DNA of 64,000 nt from JAJXWB01 sp964634325 (GTDB lineage Bacteria; Pseudomonadota; Alphaproteobacteria; Rhizobiales; Beijerinckiaceae). A program made the translations under genes and the position numbers. Within the stretch, counting starts at the first letter, position 1; each line of letters begins with the position of its first letter. The notes under the pieces were generated by a model that searched no databases, had not been told where the DNA came from, and worked only from the letters and a program-made list of their open reading frames with translations. Positions 17,944 through 27,076 of the stretch are shown in pieces. The stretch spans positions 253,028 through 317,027 of the forward strand of contig CAZWJF010000002.1 in NCBI GenBank assembly GCA_964634325.1, given 5' to 3'.

Positions 17944-18864
17944 TCAGCCCTTGGTCAGCGACACGCCTTTCGCGGCGGCGGCCTTGCCGACGTATTTGTT
18001 GGTCTGCTGGAAAGCGTTCTGCAGCGCTTCCTGCTTCGACGGATCCGAGATTTCCGCGAAATGGTTGGCGACCTTCTCGACGCTCGGCTCGTCGATGTAG
18101 ACGCCGTCCGTCTCGTAGATGATCGTGCGCGCGAAAGCGCCGGCGCCCGCGCCCAGAATGCAGCGCGTCGGCGCGTTCTCGCTGACGAGATAGAGCACGC
18201 CTGGCGTGATGAATTCGGGGCGCATGAGGTCGAGCGCCTGTTTGGGCAGGAGCTCTTCCGTCATGCGGGTCGCGGCGGTCGGGGCGAGCGTGTTGACGCG
18301 AATGTCGTTCTTCGCGCCCTCCTGGCACAGCACATTCATCAGGCCGACCATGGCCATCTTCGCCGCGCCGTAATTGGCCTGGCCGAAATTGCCGTAGAGC
18401 CCGGACGACGATGCGGTGAAGACGATGCGCCCGTAATTCTGGGCGCGCATGATGTCCCACACGGCCTTGGTGCAGATGACCGAACCCATCAGATGCACGT
18501 CGACCACCATGCGGAAATCGGCGATGTCCATCTTGGAGAACGTCTTGTCGCGCAGGATGCCGGCGTTGTTGATGAGAATGTCGACGCGGCCCCATTTCTC
18601 CATGGCGGCGCGCACCATGTCGGCGACCCCCTTCTCGTCCGTCACGCTGCACGCAGCGGCCATCGCCTCGCCGCCGAGCGCCTTGATCTCGGCGACCACC
18701 TTATCGGCGGCTTCCGACGAACTGCCGGAGCCGTCGCGCGCGCCGCCGAAATCGTTGACGACGACCTTCGCGCCGCGCGCGGCCAGCCCAAGCGCGTGGG
18801 CGCGGCCCAAGCCGTTGCCGGCGCCGGTGACGATGGCGACGCGGTCCTTGAATGAAATGCTCAT
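17944..18864 (-). CDS. SDR dehydrogenase, MFE-2-type (3R)-hydroxyacyl-CoA dehydrogenase-like
   Basis: A 306-residue short-chain dehydrogenase. The cofactor motif TGAGNGLGRAHALGLAARG is followed by NDFGG (the MFE-2 hallmark), NNAGILRDKTFSKM, and the catalytic Ser/Tyr/Lys in TASSSGLYGNFGQANYGAAK. The C-terminal extension beyond the Rossmann core also matches the dehydrogenase part of peroxisomal multifunctional enzyme 2. It starts 18 bp after the MaoC gene stop, so the two could make a split D-specific hydratase/dehydrogenase pair. Confidence 0.85.
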   Translation of the reverse strand: MSISFKDRVAIVTGAGNGLGRAHALGLAARGAKVVVNDFGGARDGSGSSSEAADKVVAEIKALGGEAMAAACSVTDEKGVADMVRAAMEKWGRVDILINNAGILRDKTFSKMDIADFRMVVDVHLMGSVICTKAVWDIMRAQNYGRIVFTASSSGLYGNFGQANYGAAKMAMVGLMNVLCQEGAKNDIRVNTLAPTAATRMTEELLPKQALDLMRPEFITPGVLYLVSENAPTRCILGAGAGAFARTIIYETDGVYIDEPSVEKVANHFAEISDPSKQEALQNAFQQTNKYVGKAAAAKGVSLTKG

Positions 18865-18882
18865 CTGCTTTGTCCCTTACCC

Positions 18883-19371
18883 TCAACCGAAAAAGGCGAT
18901 GGTCAGCCATTCCGCGGCCAGCGCCGGTTTCGCCTTGCCCTCGATCTCGACCGAAACGTCGTAACGTACGACAAGCTCGCGTTCCGACTTGCGCGTCGCA
19001 GCGCCGACGACGAAATGGCCGCGCACGCGCGCGCCGGCGGGCACGGGCGAAATGAATCGAATCTTGTCGAAGCCGTAGTTCATGCCCATCGTCCGGCCCT
19101 CGACCTCCGGCAGCGCATCGTAAGCCATTGCGCTCAGCATCGACAGCGTCAGAAAGCCATGGGCGATGGCGCCGCCGAGCGGCGTCTCCTTGGCGGCGCG
19201 TTCGGGGTCCATGTGGATGAAATATTCGTCCTGCGTCAGCTTGCCGAACGCGGAAATCAACGCCTGATCCAGCGTGAACCATTTGCTGACGCCGACTTCC
19301 TTGCCCACATTCGCTTCGATCTCGGCGATATTCGTCTTGGGGCGCGCGGCGTTGAATGGCGTAGCGGTCAC
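18883..19371 (-). CDS. MaoC-type (R)-specific enoyl-CoA hydratase
   Basis: A hot-dog-fold hydratase of 162 residues. The catalytic signature is visible as GKLTQDEYFIHMDPERA (Asp and His of the D-x4-H motif), and GGAIAHGFLTLSML follows. Start chosen at GTG 19371 because GGAGG sits 7 bases upstream; upstream in-frame ATGs lack such a site and would add residues not typical of the family. It is first in an operon with the MFE-2-type SDR and the ACAD10/11-type kinase. Confidence 0.85.
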   Translation of the reverse strand: MTATPFNAARPKTNIAEIEANVGKEVGVSKWFTLDQALISAFGKLTQDEYFIHMDPERAAKETPLGGAIAHGFLTLSMLSAMAYDALPEVEGRTMGMNYGFDKIRFISPVPAGARVRGHFVVGAATRKSERELVVRYDVSVEIEGKAKPALAAEWLTIAFFG

Positions 19372-19393
19372 GTCGTTTCCTCCAGATCTTCGA

Positions 19394-19404
19394 TTGTCGG
19401 ACAT
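19394..19404 (-). promoter_or_regulatory. GntR/FadR-type box TTGTCGGACAT upstream of MaoC operon
   Basis: On the coding strand this reads ATGTCCGACAA, 23 bases before the GTG start. It fits the T-N-GT-N3-AC-N-A/T layout known for FCD-type GntR regulators and shares TGTCCGACAA with the site at 57137-57147. Confidence 0.45.
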
Positions 19405-19621
19405 AATCATCATATTGCGGCGCGGGGAAGCCCCCGCGTGACGTCCTAGGGCGCCGCGCCGCCGTCCATCCGTGGACCGGTCCTCGTCCGACGCGACAGC
19501 AAGGTTGCGCCGCCCATGCGTTCGACGCGCAGGGCGTTCATTGGAAAGGAAATCGAGCATGCTTTCGCCATAAAGGCGCGACCATATCGAGACTGCTCCC
19601 GTGGTTCGCCGGAAGGCCTGA

Positions 19622-20521
19622 ATGACCCGCCTGAAATGGTTCCTGCTCTTCGCCGGCGGCATCGCCTGCGCGATCGCCCCGCCGCTCATCCTCGGGCCGC
19701 CCTGGGCGCATGGCGCTATTTCGCCGATGCAGGAAATTATGGCCGCGCGTTTCGGGGCGAAGCCCAAGGCCATCCGGTACGATTCCGACAAGCGCCTCGC
19801 CTCGTTCCCGGACAAGTTGCCGGTCGCCTGCCCTGCCGCCGGACCGCGCACTGCCGTTCTGCTGATCGCGGGACAGTCGAACGCCGCCAATTCCGCCGGC
19901 CAGAAGTACCGGTCGACCCACGGCACCAATATCGCGAATTTTTTCGACGGCAAGTGCTACAAAGCCCAGTCGCCGCTGCTCGGCTCCACCGGCGAGTGGG
20001 GCGAGCCGTGGACGCCGATGGCGAACCGCCTGATCGAATCCGGCGCTTACGATCGCGTGGTGCTCGCGCCCGTCGCAGTCGGCGGCTCCTCGATCGACAT
20101 GTGGACCAAGGGCAAGCTTCGCGGCGCGATGATCGAGACATTGACGTCTCTCGAGCGTTTCTATCAACCGACGGCCGTTATCTGGTATCAGGGCGAAGCG
20201 GATTTCATGCTCGACACGAGCGAGCAGACGTATCGCGATCAAATGAAGGCCATCATCTCCCTCGTGCGGAAGCCCGGGCAGACGATCCCGGTCTACGTGA
20301 CGTCGGCTACGCGCTGCGCCAACAGCGCGCTGGATTGGACGCCGGACAATCCCGTTTCCCGCGCCCAGCGCTCGGTCGTCGATCCCTCGGACAACGTGTT
20401 TTCCGGCGCCGATCCCGACGGGCTTCTGTCCGGTCTCGACCGGTACGACGATTGCCATTTGAGCGCGTCGGGCGTCGACAAACTCGCGGACGCCTGGGTG
20501 AAGCTGCTGGCGCAGCGCTGA
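19622..20521 (+). CDS. SASA-family (sialate O-acetylesterase-like) SGNH esterase
   Basis: A 299-residue exported or membrane-anchored carbohydrate esterase. A hydrophobic N-terminal segment (residues 5-25) precedes the SGNH blocks: LLIAGQSNAAN with the nucleophile Ser86, WYQGEADFML and the C-terminal DDCHLSASG with the catalytic Asp/His. It probably removes acetyl or other acyl groups from glycans, possibly the exopolysaccharide, but nothing in the sequence fixes the substrate. It is a single gene, divergent from the MaoC operon. Confidence 0.7.
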   Translation: MTRLKWFLLFAGGIACAIAPPLILGPPWAHGAISPMQEIMAARFGAKPKAIRYDSDKRLASFPDKLPVACPAAGPRTAVLLIAGQSNAANSAGQKYRSTHGTNIANFFDGKCYKAQSPLLGSTGEWGEPWTPMANRLIESGAYDRVVLAPVAVGGSSIDMWTKGKLRGAMIETLTSLERFYQPTAVIWYQGEADFMLDTSEQTYRDQMKAIISLVRKPGQTIPVYVTSATRCANSALDWTPDNPVSRAQRSVVDPSDNVFSGADPDGLLSGLDRYDDCHLSASGVDKLADAWVKLLAQR

Positions 20522-20529
20522 AGCGCACG

Positions 20530-20565
20530 GCGCCCGGCTTGAAGCCGGCCCCGGGCGCGTCTATT
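20530..20565 (+). terminator. Possible intrinsic terminator
   Basis: GCGCCCGG (20530-20537) pairs with CCGGGCGC (20551-20558) and is followed by a short T-rich stretch (CTATTTTC). It lies just after the SASA-esterase stop and before the TPP riboswitch. The U-tract is imperfect. Confidence 0.35.
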
Positions 20566-20577
20566 TTCGAAATGTCG

Positions 20578-20680
20578 CCAAGGGGTGCTGCCGGGGGCTG
20601 AGGCTTTCGGCGGCTGAGATGACACCCTAAGAACCTGATCCGGGTAATGCCGGCGCAGGGAAGGCCGGTCGGGCATGGAT
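20578..20680 (+). promoter_or_regulatory. TPP (thi-box) riboswitch
   Basis: All thi-box landmarks are present in order: GGGGTGC near 20582, GGCTGAGATGACACCC, AAGAACCTGATCCGGGTAA and TGCCGGCGCAGGGAAGG. Thiamine pyrophosphate binding to this leader is expected to shut off thiC. The likely mode is masking of the GGAGG at 20705-20709, as no strong intrinsic terminator follows the element. Confidence 0.95.
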
Positions 20681-20717
20681 TCCCGCGCTGCTTCCCTGTC
20701 AGATGGAGGAACAGCCG

Positions 20718-22592
<1,875 letters not shown>

Positions 22593-22644
22593 CGGCTTCC
22601 GACGGCGCCTCGCGCGATGTCTGAAGCCATTCATTGGTCTCGCG

Positions 22645-22695
22645 CGAGACTGCCGGGGTCGTCGATCATCGAGCGCGGAAAGCCGTCGTGTTCAG
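22645..22695 (-). pseudogene. Remnant of toxin tip (about 17 codons)
   Basis: Fifty-one bases matching the toxin core, translating as EHDGFPRSMIDDPGSLA beside ERDGFPRSMIDDPDNLV of the intact toxin. It starts right after the stop of the DUF2019 gene at 22709 and ends in unrelated sequence. It is too short to be functional and marks the decayed far end of the toxin/DUF2019 array. Confidence 0.7.
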
Positions 22696-22708
22696 CCCGA
22701 CGCGCGAA

Positions 22709-23080
22709 CTATGTCGGCACGAATTTGCCCTCGTCGAGCGACGAGAGGAACATGCCTGCGTTGAGCGATTGCGGCAGATTTGTTTGAGACGACAGACTCT
22801 CCAAAGCAGCGCGGCTACGCTCGGGAGCGATCGCCGCGCATGCAATTGCGGCCTTCAGCCGGACTTGCGGATTGTCGTCGTAAATCAGGGGGAGAAGTGA
22901 TCGACGCTCGTCGGTGGGACGCGCGCTCAATTCCGCCTTGATGGCTTCCATCTTTCGGTAAAGCTTGTTGTATCCCGCAATGTCGTCCATCAACAAGCAG
23001 TGGTCCTGCTGCAACGCGCTGGCCCTGAATACAGACGCCAGTTCGCTTATCGACAACTGATTCAGGCGTTGCTTTTTCAT
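22709..23080 (-). CDS. DUF2019 protein, putative immunity protein (copy 3)
   Basis: A 123-residue all-helical protein of the DUF2019 type. The centre (NPQVRLKAAIACAAIAPERSRAALESL) looks like a HEAT-like helical pair, preceded by DIAGYNKLYRKMEAIKAELSARPTDERRSLLPL. Its ATG overlaps the stop of the displaced toxin tip (ATGA, 23077-23080), exactly as the intact toxin and its partner overlap. I infer an immunity role from this arrangement; DUF2019 has no established function that I can name. It is intact but diverged from copy 1. Confidence 0.75.
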   Translation of the reverse strand: MKKQRLNQLSISELASVFRASALQQDHCLLMDDIAGYNKLYRKMEAIKAELSARPTDERRSLLPLIYDDNPQVRLKAAIACAAIAPERSRAALESLSSQTNLPQSLNAGMFLSSLDEGKFVPT

Positions 23081-23364
23081 GGCGCCAAAGTTCCTTTCAA
23101 CCTAAGCGCACGCAGTCCCATTTCGAAACGTTCTCGCCAACCTCTGCCGGACAGATATTGTCGCGGCGTCAGTCCTCCAAGCTCTTCCTGAGCAGTTTGA
23201 TACCACGCATTGATCTCCCAATGCTTGAGTGTCGATATTCGCACGAGATTGGCGGGGTCGTCGATCATCGAACGTGGGAAGCCGTCCCGCTCAGCTGATG
23301 TCTGCTCGACGATGTGATGAATATCGTAGCCGCGCGCCGGGTCGGAAACTGCATGCTGCGATTT
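23077..23364 (-). pseudogene. Displaced toxin C-terminal tip without start
   Basis: Open frame of 95 codons with no usable start before the catalytic core. It begins directly after the stop of the preceding DUF2019 pseudogene and reads AVSDPARGYDIHHIVEQ onward, covering residues ~133-225 of the intact toxin, including both His, the Asn and the last His of the proposed HNH core. The first in-frame ATG (23268) lies after the catalytic His pair. A 155-base part is about 97% identical to the intact toxin; the C-terminal ~45 codons have diverged. It resembles orphan CT modules of polymorphic toxin systems. Confidence 0.75.
23195..23349 (-). repeat. Direct repeat, copy A (partner 24262-24416)
   Basis: 155 bases aligned without gaps to 24262-24416, with five mismatches counted by eye. 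It covers the catalytic core of the toxin tip. Identity falls sharply on both sides. Confidence 0.85.
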
Positions 23365-23683
23365 CTACTTCGGCCCGCAACGTCCGTCATTGAGGCGACT
23401 GAGCGTCACACCGGCGCCGAGCGCTTGCCCGGGAGCCGCCGCCAAAGTCGCCATGGCGGCCTTTTGTCTGACATGAGCGTTTGGATGCTGGAGAAGCGTC
23501 GTGAGGGCGAGCCGCTGGTCGCCGGATCGCGACTTCGGCTCATTCGCTATTGCGTTCAGTTCCCGATAGATTCGCTGTACCTTCTCTTGCTCGCCATGAA
23601 GATCGGCGCGATCCTGCGCGGTCGCGGACACGTGCGACGAGGTCGTCTGTCGGAACCGATGTCAGAGTGTTCAGGTGCGTCAT
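23365..23683 (-). pseudogene. Frameshifted DUF2019 gene (copy 2)
   Basis: The N-terminus MTHLNTLTSVPTDDLVAR reads from the ATG at 23683, but the family sequence continues in another frame (SATAQDRADLHGEQEKVQ, then RELNAIANEPKSRSGDQR and HPNAHVRQKAAMATLAAAP). The frame breaks where the family normally has ...ARF-V-x(3)-AQD; about five bases appear to be missing. The gene is therefore probably dead unless translation starts at the internal GTG near 23631. It follows a toxin-tip remnant with an ATGA overlap. Confidence 0.75.
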
Positions 23684-23766
23684 GGCAGGAGCGCTCCTAT
23701 TTTGCGAAGCGCTTCGAGACCGATGTCCATCCGTTCTCGCCACGCGGGAAGTCGTCGTCAGACCTG
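23680..23766 (-). pseudogene. Toxin-tip remnant, last ~25 codons
   Basis: Between the stop of DUF2019 copy 1 and the start of copy 2, one frame reads PAWRERMDIGLEALRKIGAL and ends at a TGA overlapping the copy 2 ATG. It matches the C-terminal ends of the other two tips (GRGWRERFEMGLRALRLKG and GRAWDIRMGVGLDALVRFG). Upstream only a fragment around Gly-Leu-Thr can be recognised, in another frame. Confidence 0.65.
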
Positions 23767-23775
23767 GCTCGGTTA

Positions 23776-24147
23776 TCAGGATGGCGTGTAATCTCCCCGA
23801 TCGATCGCAGCCAGCAGCATGCCGACGTGTCCGGCTTGCGGAAACTGCTTGGCGGCCACGATGCCGTCCAACGCGGCGCGCGCTTCTCGCGGAGCGACGG
23901 CCAGCGTGGCGGCGCCAGCGCGATATCGGACCTGCGGATTCGGATGGACCAACAATGGCAGCAAAGCAGCCCGCTCGTCACCGGGTCGCGACTTCAACTC
24001 GTCCTTGATCGCGTCCATCTCACGATACAGACGGTTATATCGTCCGGTCTCGTCGTAAAGCAGCGCCTTGTCTTGTTCGAGCGCACATTGCTCGAAGCGG
24101 GAAACCAGAGTTTGAACGGATTGCTTCTCCAAGCGAGAGGTCTTCAT
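23776..24147 (-). CDS. DUF2019 protein, putative immunity protein (copy 1)
   Basis: A 123-residue helical DUF2019 protein (ALEQDKALLYDETGRYNRLY, then MDAIKDELKSRPGDERAALL and HPNPQVRYRAGAATLAVAP). Its ATG overlaps the TGA of the toxin gene by four bases, so translation is coupled. This is the normal order of toxin then immunity gene in contact-dependent and other polymorphic systems. It is probably the cognate antitoxin, binding the toxin in the cytoplasm; that function is inferred from position only. Confidence 0.8.
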   Translation of the reverse strand: MKTSRLEKQSVQTLVSRFEQCALEQDKALLYDETGRYNRLYREMDAIKDELKSRPGDERAALLPLLVHPNPQVRYRAGAATLAVAPREARAALDGIVAAKQFPQAGHVGMLLAAIDRGDYTPS

Positions 24148-24821
24148 TGTCCCAAGACTCCGAACCTAACAAGAGCGTCCAAGCCAACTCCCATTCTTAT
24201 GTCCCACGCGCGACCTCGCAAAAATTCACGCGGGGTCAGTCCGGCGAATTGGTCATTCGGGGTTTGATACCACGCGTTGATCTCCCAATGTTTGAGTGTC
24301 GATATTCGCACGAGATTGTCGGGGTCGTCGATCATCGAACGTGGGAAGCCGTCCCGCTCCGCTGATGTCTGCTCGACGATGTGATGAATATCGTAGCCGC
24401 GCGCCGGATCGGAAACCGTCTGCCGCAATTCATCGAGTGTCTTCGGCGGATCGTTGTAGGCGATGATGTAGTCGGAATATTGGGCGAGCCAGCTCGGCGC
24501 CTCCATGAGCATGCGCCAGAAGCCGGTCGCCCGGGCGACAGTCTTCACGATGGCGTTGCGCGCACGCGCGCCGGGCGGCTCTTGTTCGGGAACGTCGGGC
24601 GTATCGTTTTGCGGGATTTCGCCGGCGAGTTGGACACGCAGGGCGCCTTCGCCGTTCCCGCTCGTCCACTGTCCGCCGTCCGGATTGCCGGCGGGAACGC
24701 GCGGCTGATCGGGATTGAAGGCCTTCAGGGCGCGAATGAGCTTGAAAAGCTTCAATTCGAACGACAGCGCTGCGATTTGGTAGAAGGCGGTTCCGATGGG
24801 CTCGATAGGCGGCAACGACAA
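24144..24821 (-). CDS. Putative HNH-type nuclease toxin
   Basis: A 225-residue protein with no signal peptide. Residues 35-53 (FNPDQPRVPAGNPDGGQWT) are a short motif I know from many alphaproteobacterial toxin-like and phage-related proteins. The C-terminal ~90 residues carry His146-His147 (GYDIHHIVEQ), Asn169 (DDPDNLVRI) and His178 (LKHWEI), a spacing that fits an HNH/beta-beta-alpha-metal nuclease. The start is a TTG (24821) behind a strong AT-rich promoter; no ATG is available. It is paired with a DUF2019 gene downstream, and repeats of its tip follow. A DNase or RNase role is inferred, not shown. Confidence 0.65.
   Translation of the reverse strand: MSLPPIEPIGTAFYQIAALSFELKLFKLIRALKAFNPDQPRVPAGNPDGGQWTSGNGEGALRVQLAGEIPQNDTPDVPEQEPPGARARNAIVKTVARATGFWRMLMEAPSWLAQYSDYIIAYNDPPKTLDELRQTVSDPARGYDIHHIVEQTSAERDGFPRSMIDDPDNLVRISTLKHWEINAWYQTPNDQFAGLTPREFLRGRAWDIRMGVGLDALVRFGVLGQ
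24262..24416 (-). repeat. Direct repeat, copy B (partner 23195-23349)
   Basis: Lies within the intact toxin gene and covers the proposed catalytic core. Offset to copy A is exactly 1067 bases throughout, with no gap. Confidence 0.85.
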
Positions 24822-24856
24822 GGGGAGACTCGCAAGAATACCGATAAAGGTATATT

Positions 24857-24885
24857 ATCCTAGGATTATTATCGTATATTGTCAA
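24857..24885 (-). promoter_or_regulatory. Sigma-70-type promoter of toxin operon
   Basis: On the minus strand a perfect TTGACA (24885-24880) is spaced 17 bases from TAGGAT (24862-24857). The -10 lies in the palindrome ATCCTAGGAT, in a markedly AT-rich stretch. The expected start site is about 30 bases before the TTG. The palindrome could bind a repressor. Confidence 0.65.
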
Positions 24886-24935
24886 GGCGACGTTCGCGGC
24901 ATTGCCAAATGCGCAGCCGTCGGCACATTCGAAGC

Positions 24936-26324
24936 ATGTCCTTCCAGATAGACGTCGCGGGGCGACGCCACGCCTTCCCCGACCTGCGCGCGCTGCTGGC
25001 CAAAGCCTCGCCCGCGCGGTCCGGCGACCGGCTTGCGGGGCTCGCCGCCGAGACCGACGCCGAACGGGTGGCGGCGCGGATGGCGCTGGCGGATGTTCCG
25101 CTGAAGCGGTTTCTGGAGGAAGAGATCGTGCCCGCCGAGACCGACGAAGTCTCGCGCCTGATCTTTGACAGCCACGACGCCGCGGCCTTTGCGCCTGTCG
25201 CATCCATGACCGTGGGCGAATTCCGCGACTGGCTCCTGTCCGAAGCTGCGACAACGGAAACGCTCGCCGCGCTCGCGCCGGGCGTCACGCCGGAAATGGC
25301 CGCGGCGGTTTCGAAGCTGATGCGCAATCAGGACCTCATCCTCGCCGCGCGCAAAATCTCCGTCGTCACGCAATTCCGCAACACGATCGGCCTGCCGGGC
25401 CGGCTCTCGGTGCGGCTGCAACCCAACCACCCGACCGACGATCTGCGCGGCATTGCGGCCAGCGTAATCGACGGTCTGCTGCTCGGCGCGGGCGACGCGG
25501 TCATCGGGATCAATCCGGCGACCGACAGCGCCGCGCAAGCGACGCTGCTGCTGGAACGGCTCGAGGAACTGCGCCTGCGTTTCGACATACCGACGCAGAC
25601 CTGCGTGCTCGCGCATGTCACGACCATGATGCAGGCGGTGGAGCGCAGCGCGCCGGTCGATCTGGTGTTCCAGTCCATCGCGGGTTCGCAGGCGGCAAAC
25701 GAATCCTTCGGCGTGTCGCTCAGCGTTCTCGATGAAGCGCATGAAGCGGCGCAGAGCCTGAAGCGCGGGACGCTTGGGCAGAACGTCATGTATTTCGAGA
25801 CGGGGCAGGGTTCCGCGCTCTCGGCCAACGCCCATCACGGCGTCGACCAGCAGACGATGGAGGCGCGCGCCTATGCGGTCGCCCGGCGTTATCGGCCGTT
25901 GCTCGTCAACACGGTCGTCGGCTTCATCGGACCGGAATATCTCTACGACGGCAAGGAGATCATTCGCGCGGGACTCGAAGATCATTTCTGCGGCAAGCTG
26001 ATGGGCCTGCCGATGGGCGTCGACGTCTGCTACACGAACCATGCCGAGGCGGATCAGGACGACATGGACAATCTCCTGACGCTGCTCGGCGTCGCCGGAT
26101 GCACCTACGTCATGGGCGTGCCGGGCGCAGACGACATCATGCTCAACTATCAGTCGACCTCGTTTCATGATGCGCTCTACGTGCGCGAAGTTCTGGGGCT
26201 GAGGCCGGCGCCGGAATTCGATGCCTGGCTGCAGCGCATGGGCCTGATGGACGAGGTCGGGCGCATGCTGCCCGAAGCGCGCCGCGACGCCTCGCGGCTC
26301 CTGTCTTTCGCAGGCGGCGGATGA
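24936..26324 (+). CDS. eutB: Ethanolamine ammonia-lyase large subunit
   Basis: The catalytic subunit of the adenosylcobalamin-dependent enzyme that splits ethanolamine into acetaldehyde and ammonia. From ATG 24936 it is 462 residues, a normal length. Recognisable are PGRLSVRLQPNHPTDDLRGI, GINPATDS, FETGQGSALSANAHHGVDQQT and YTNHAEADQDDMDNL. The overlap with eutC is ATGA. No microcompartment shell genes (eutM/N/L/K/S) or eutA are near, so ethanolamine breakdown is cytosolic here. Confidence 0.95.
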   Translation: MSFQIDVAGRRHAFPDLRALLAKASPARSGDRLAGLAAETDAERVAARMALADVPLKRFLEEEIVPAETDEVSRLIFDSHDAAAFAPVASMTVGEFRDWLLSEAATTETLAALAPGVTPEMAAAVSKLMRNQDLILAARKISVVTQFRNTIGLPGRLSVRLQPNHPTDDLRGIAASVIDGLLLGAGDAVIGINPATDSAAQATLLLERLEELRLRFDIPTQTCVLAHVTTMMQAVERSAPVDLVFQSIAGSQAANESFGVSLSVLDEAHEAAQSLKRGTLGQNVMYFETGQGSALSANAHHGVDQQTMEARAYAVARRYRPLLVNTVVGFIGPEYLYDGKEIIRAGLEDHFCGKLMGLPMGVDVCYTNHAEADQDDMDNLLTLLGVAGCTYVMGVPGADDIMLNYQSTSFHDALYVREVLGLRPAPEFDAWLQRMGLMDEVGRMLPEARRDASRLLSFAGGG

Positions 26325-27076
26325 GCGATCCCTTCGCGTACCTGCGCAGGCTCACCGCTGCGCGCATCGGGCTCGGGCGCGTCGGCGTCTCGCTGCCGAC
26401 GAGCCGCGTGCTCGAATTCCAGATGGCGCATGCGCAGGCCCGCGACGCCATCCATGCGCCGCTCGATGCGGGCAGGGTTCTCGAAGAACTCGCCGATTGG
26501 CATGCCGTCGTCGTGGAAAGTCGCGCCGTGGATCGGCGCGCCTATCTCGAACGACCGGACGAAGGACGCCGCCTGTCCGCAGCGTCGCGCGAAAAACTCG
26601 TCGGGCGTTTCGATTGTGCGCTCGTTCTCGGCGATGGTCTGTCCGCGCGCGCGGCGCAGGACCATGGGCCCGCGCTCGTGCGCGCGCTGCGCGCCGCGAC
26701 GCCTACCTGGCGATGGGCGCCGCCGGTGGTCGCGACGATGGCGCGCGTGGCGCTCGGCGACGAGGTCGCGCAGGCGTTCGGCGCGCAGCTCGTCGTCATG
26801 CTGATCGGCGAGCGGCCGGGCCTGTCCTCGCCGGACAGTCTCGGCGCCTACATCACTTTTGCGCCGGCGCCGGGCATGACGAGCGATGCGCAGCGCAATT
26901 GCGTTTCCAACATCAGGCCTGCGGGTTTGCCGATCGCGGAAGCCGTGCGAAAGATCGTGGCTATCGGGGCGCTCGCGCTCCGCATGAAACAGACGGGCGT
27001 AGCGCTCAAGGAAGACGACGCGGTCGCGCTGTTTGAGCGCGATTCGCGCGGGATCGAAGAAGGACGGACAAGTTGA
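26321..27076 (+). CDS. eutC: Ethanolamine ammonia-lyase small subunit
   Basis: Forms the cobalamin-binding interface with EutB. It is 251 residues, matching family length. Conserved parts include ARIGLGRVGVSLPT near the N-terminus, CALVLGDGLSARAAQ, LIGERPGLSSPDSLGAYITF and NCVSNIRPAGLPIAEAV. The start overlaps eutB by four bases, and the stop overlaps the next gene's TTG start. Confidence 0.95.
   Translation: MSDPFAYLRRLTAARIGLGRVGVSLPTSRVLEFQMAHAQARDAIHAPLDAGRVLEELADWHAVVVESRAVDRRAYLERPDEGRRLSAASREKLVGRFDCALVLGDGLSARAAQDHGPALVRALRAATPTWRWAPPVVATMARVALGDEVAQAFGAQLVVMLIGERPGLSSPDSLGAYITFAPAPGMTSDAQRNCVSNIRPAGLPIAEAVRKIVAIGALALRMKQTGVALKEDDAVALFERDSRGIEEGRTS

Noticed and set aside
22593..24900. 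Prophage or insertion sequence as the cause of the repeats
   Set aside because: No integrase, transposase, terminal inverted repeats or target duplication; the repeats are toxin-tip sequence.
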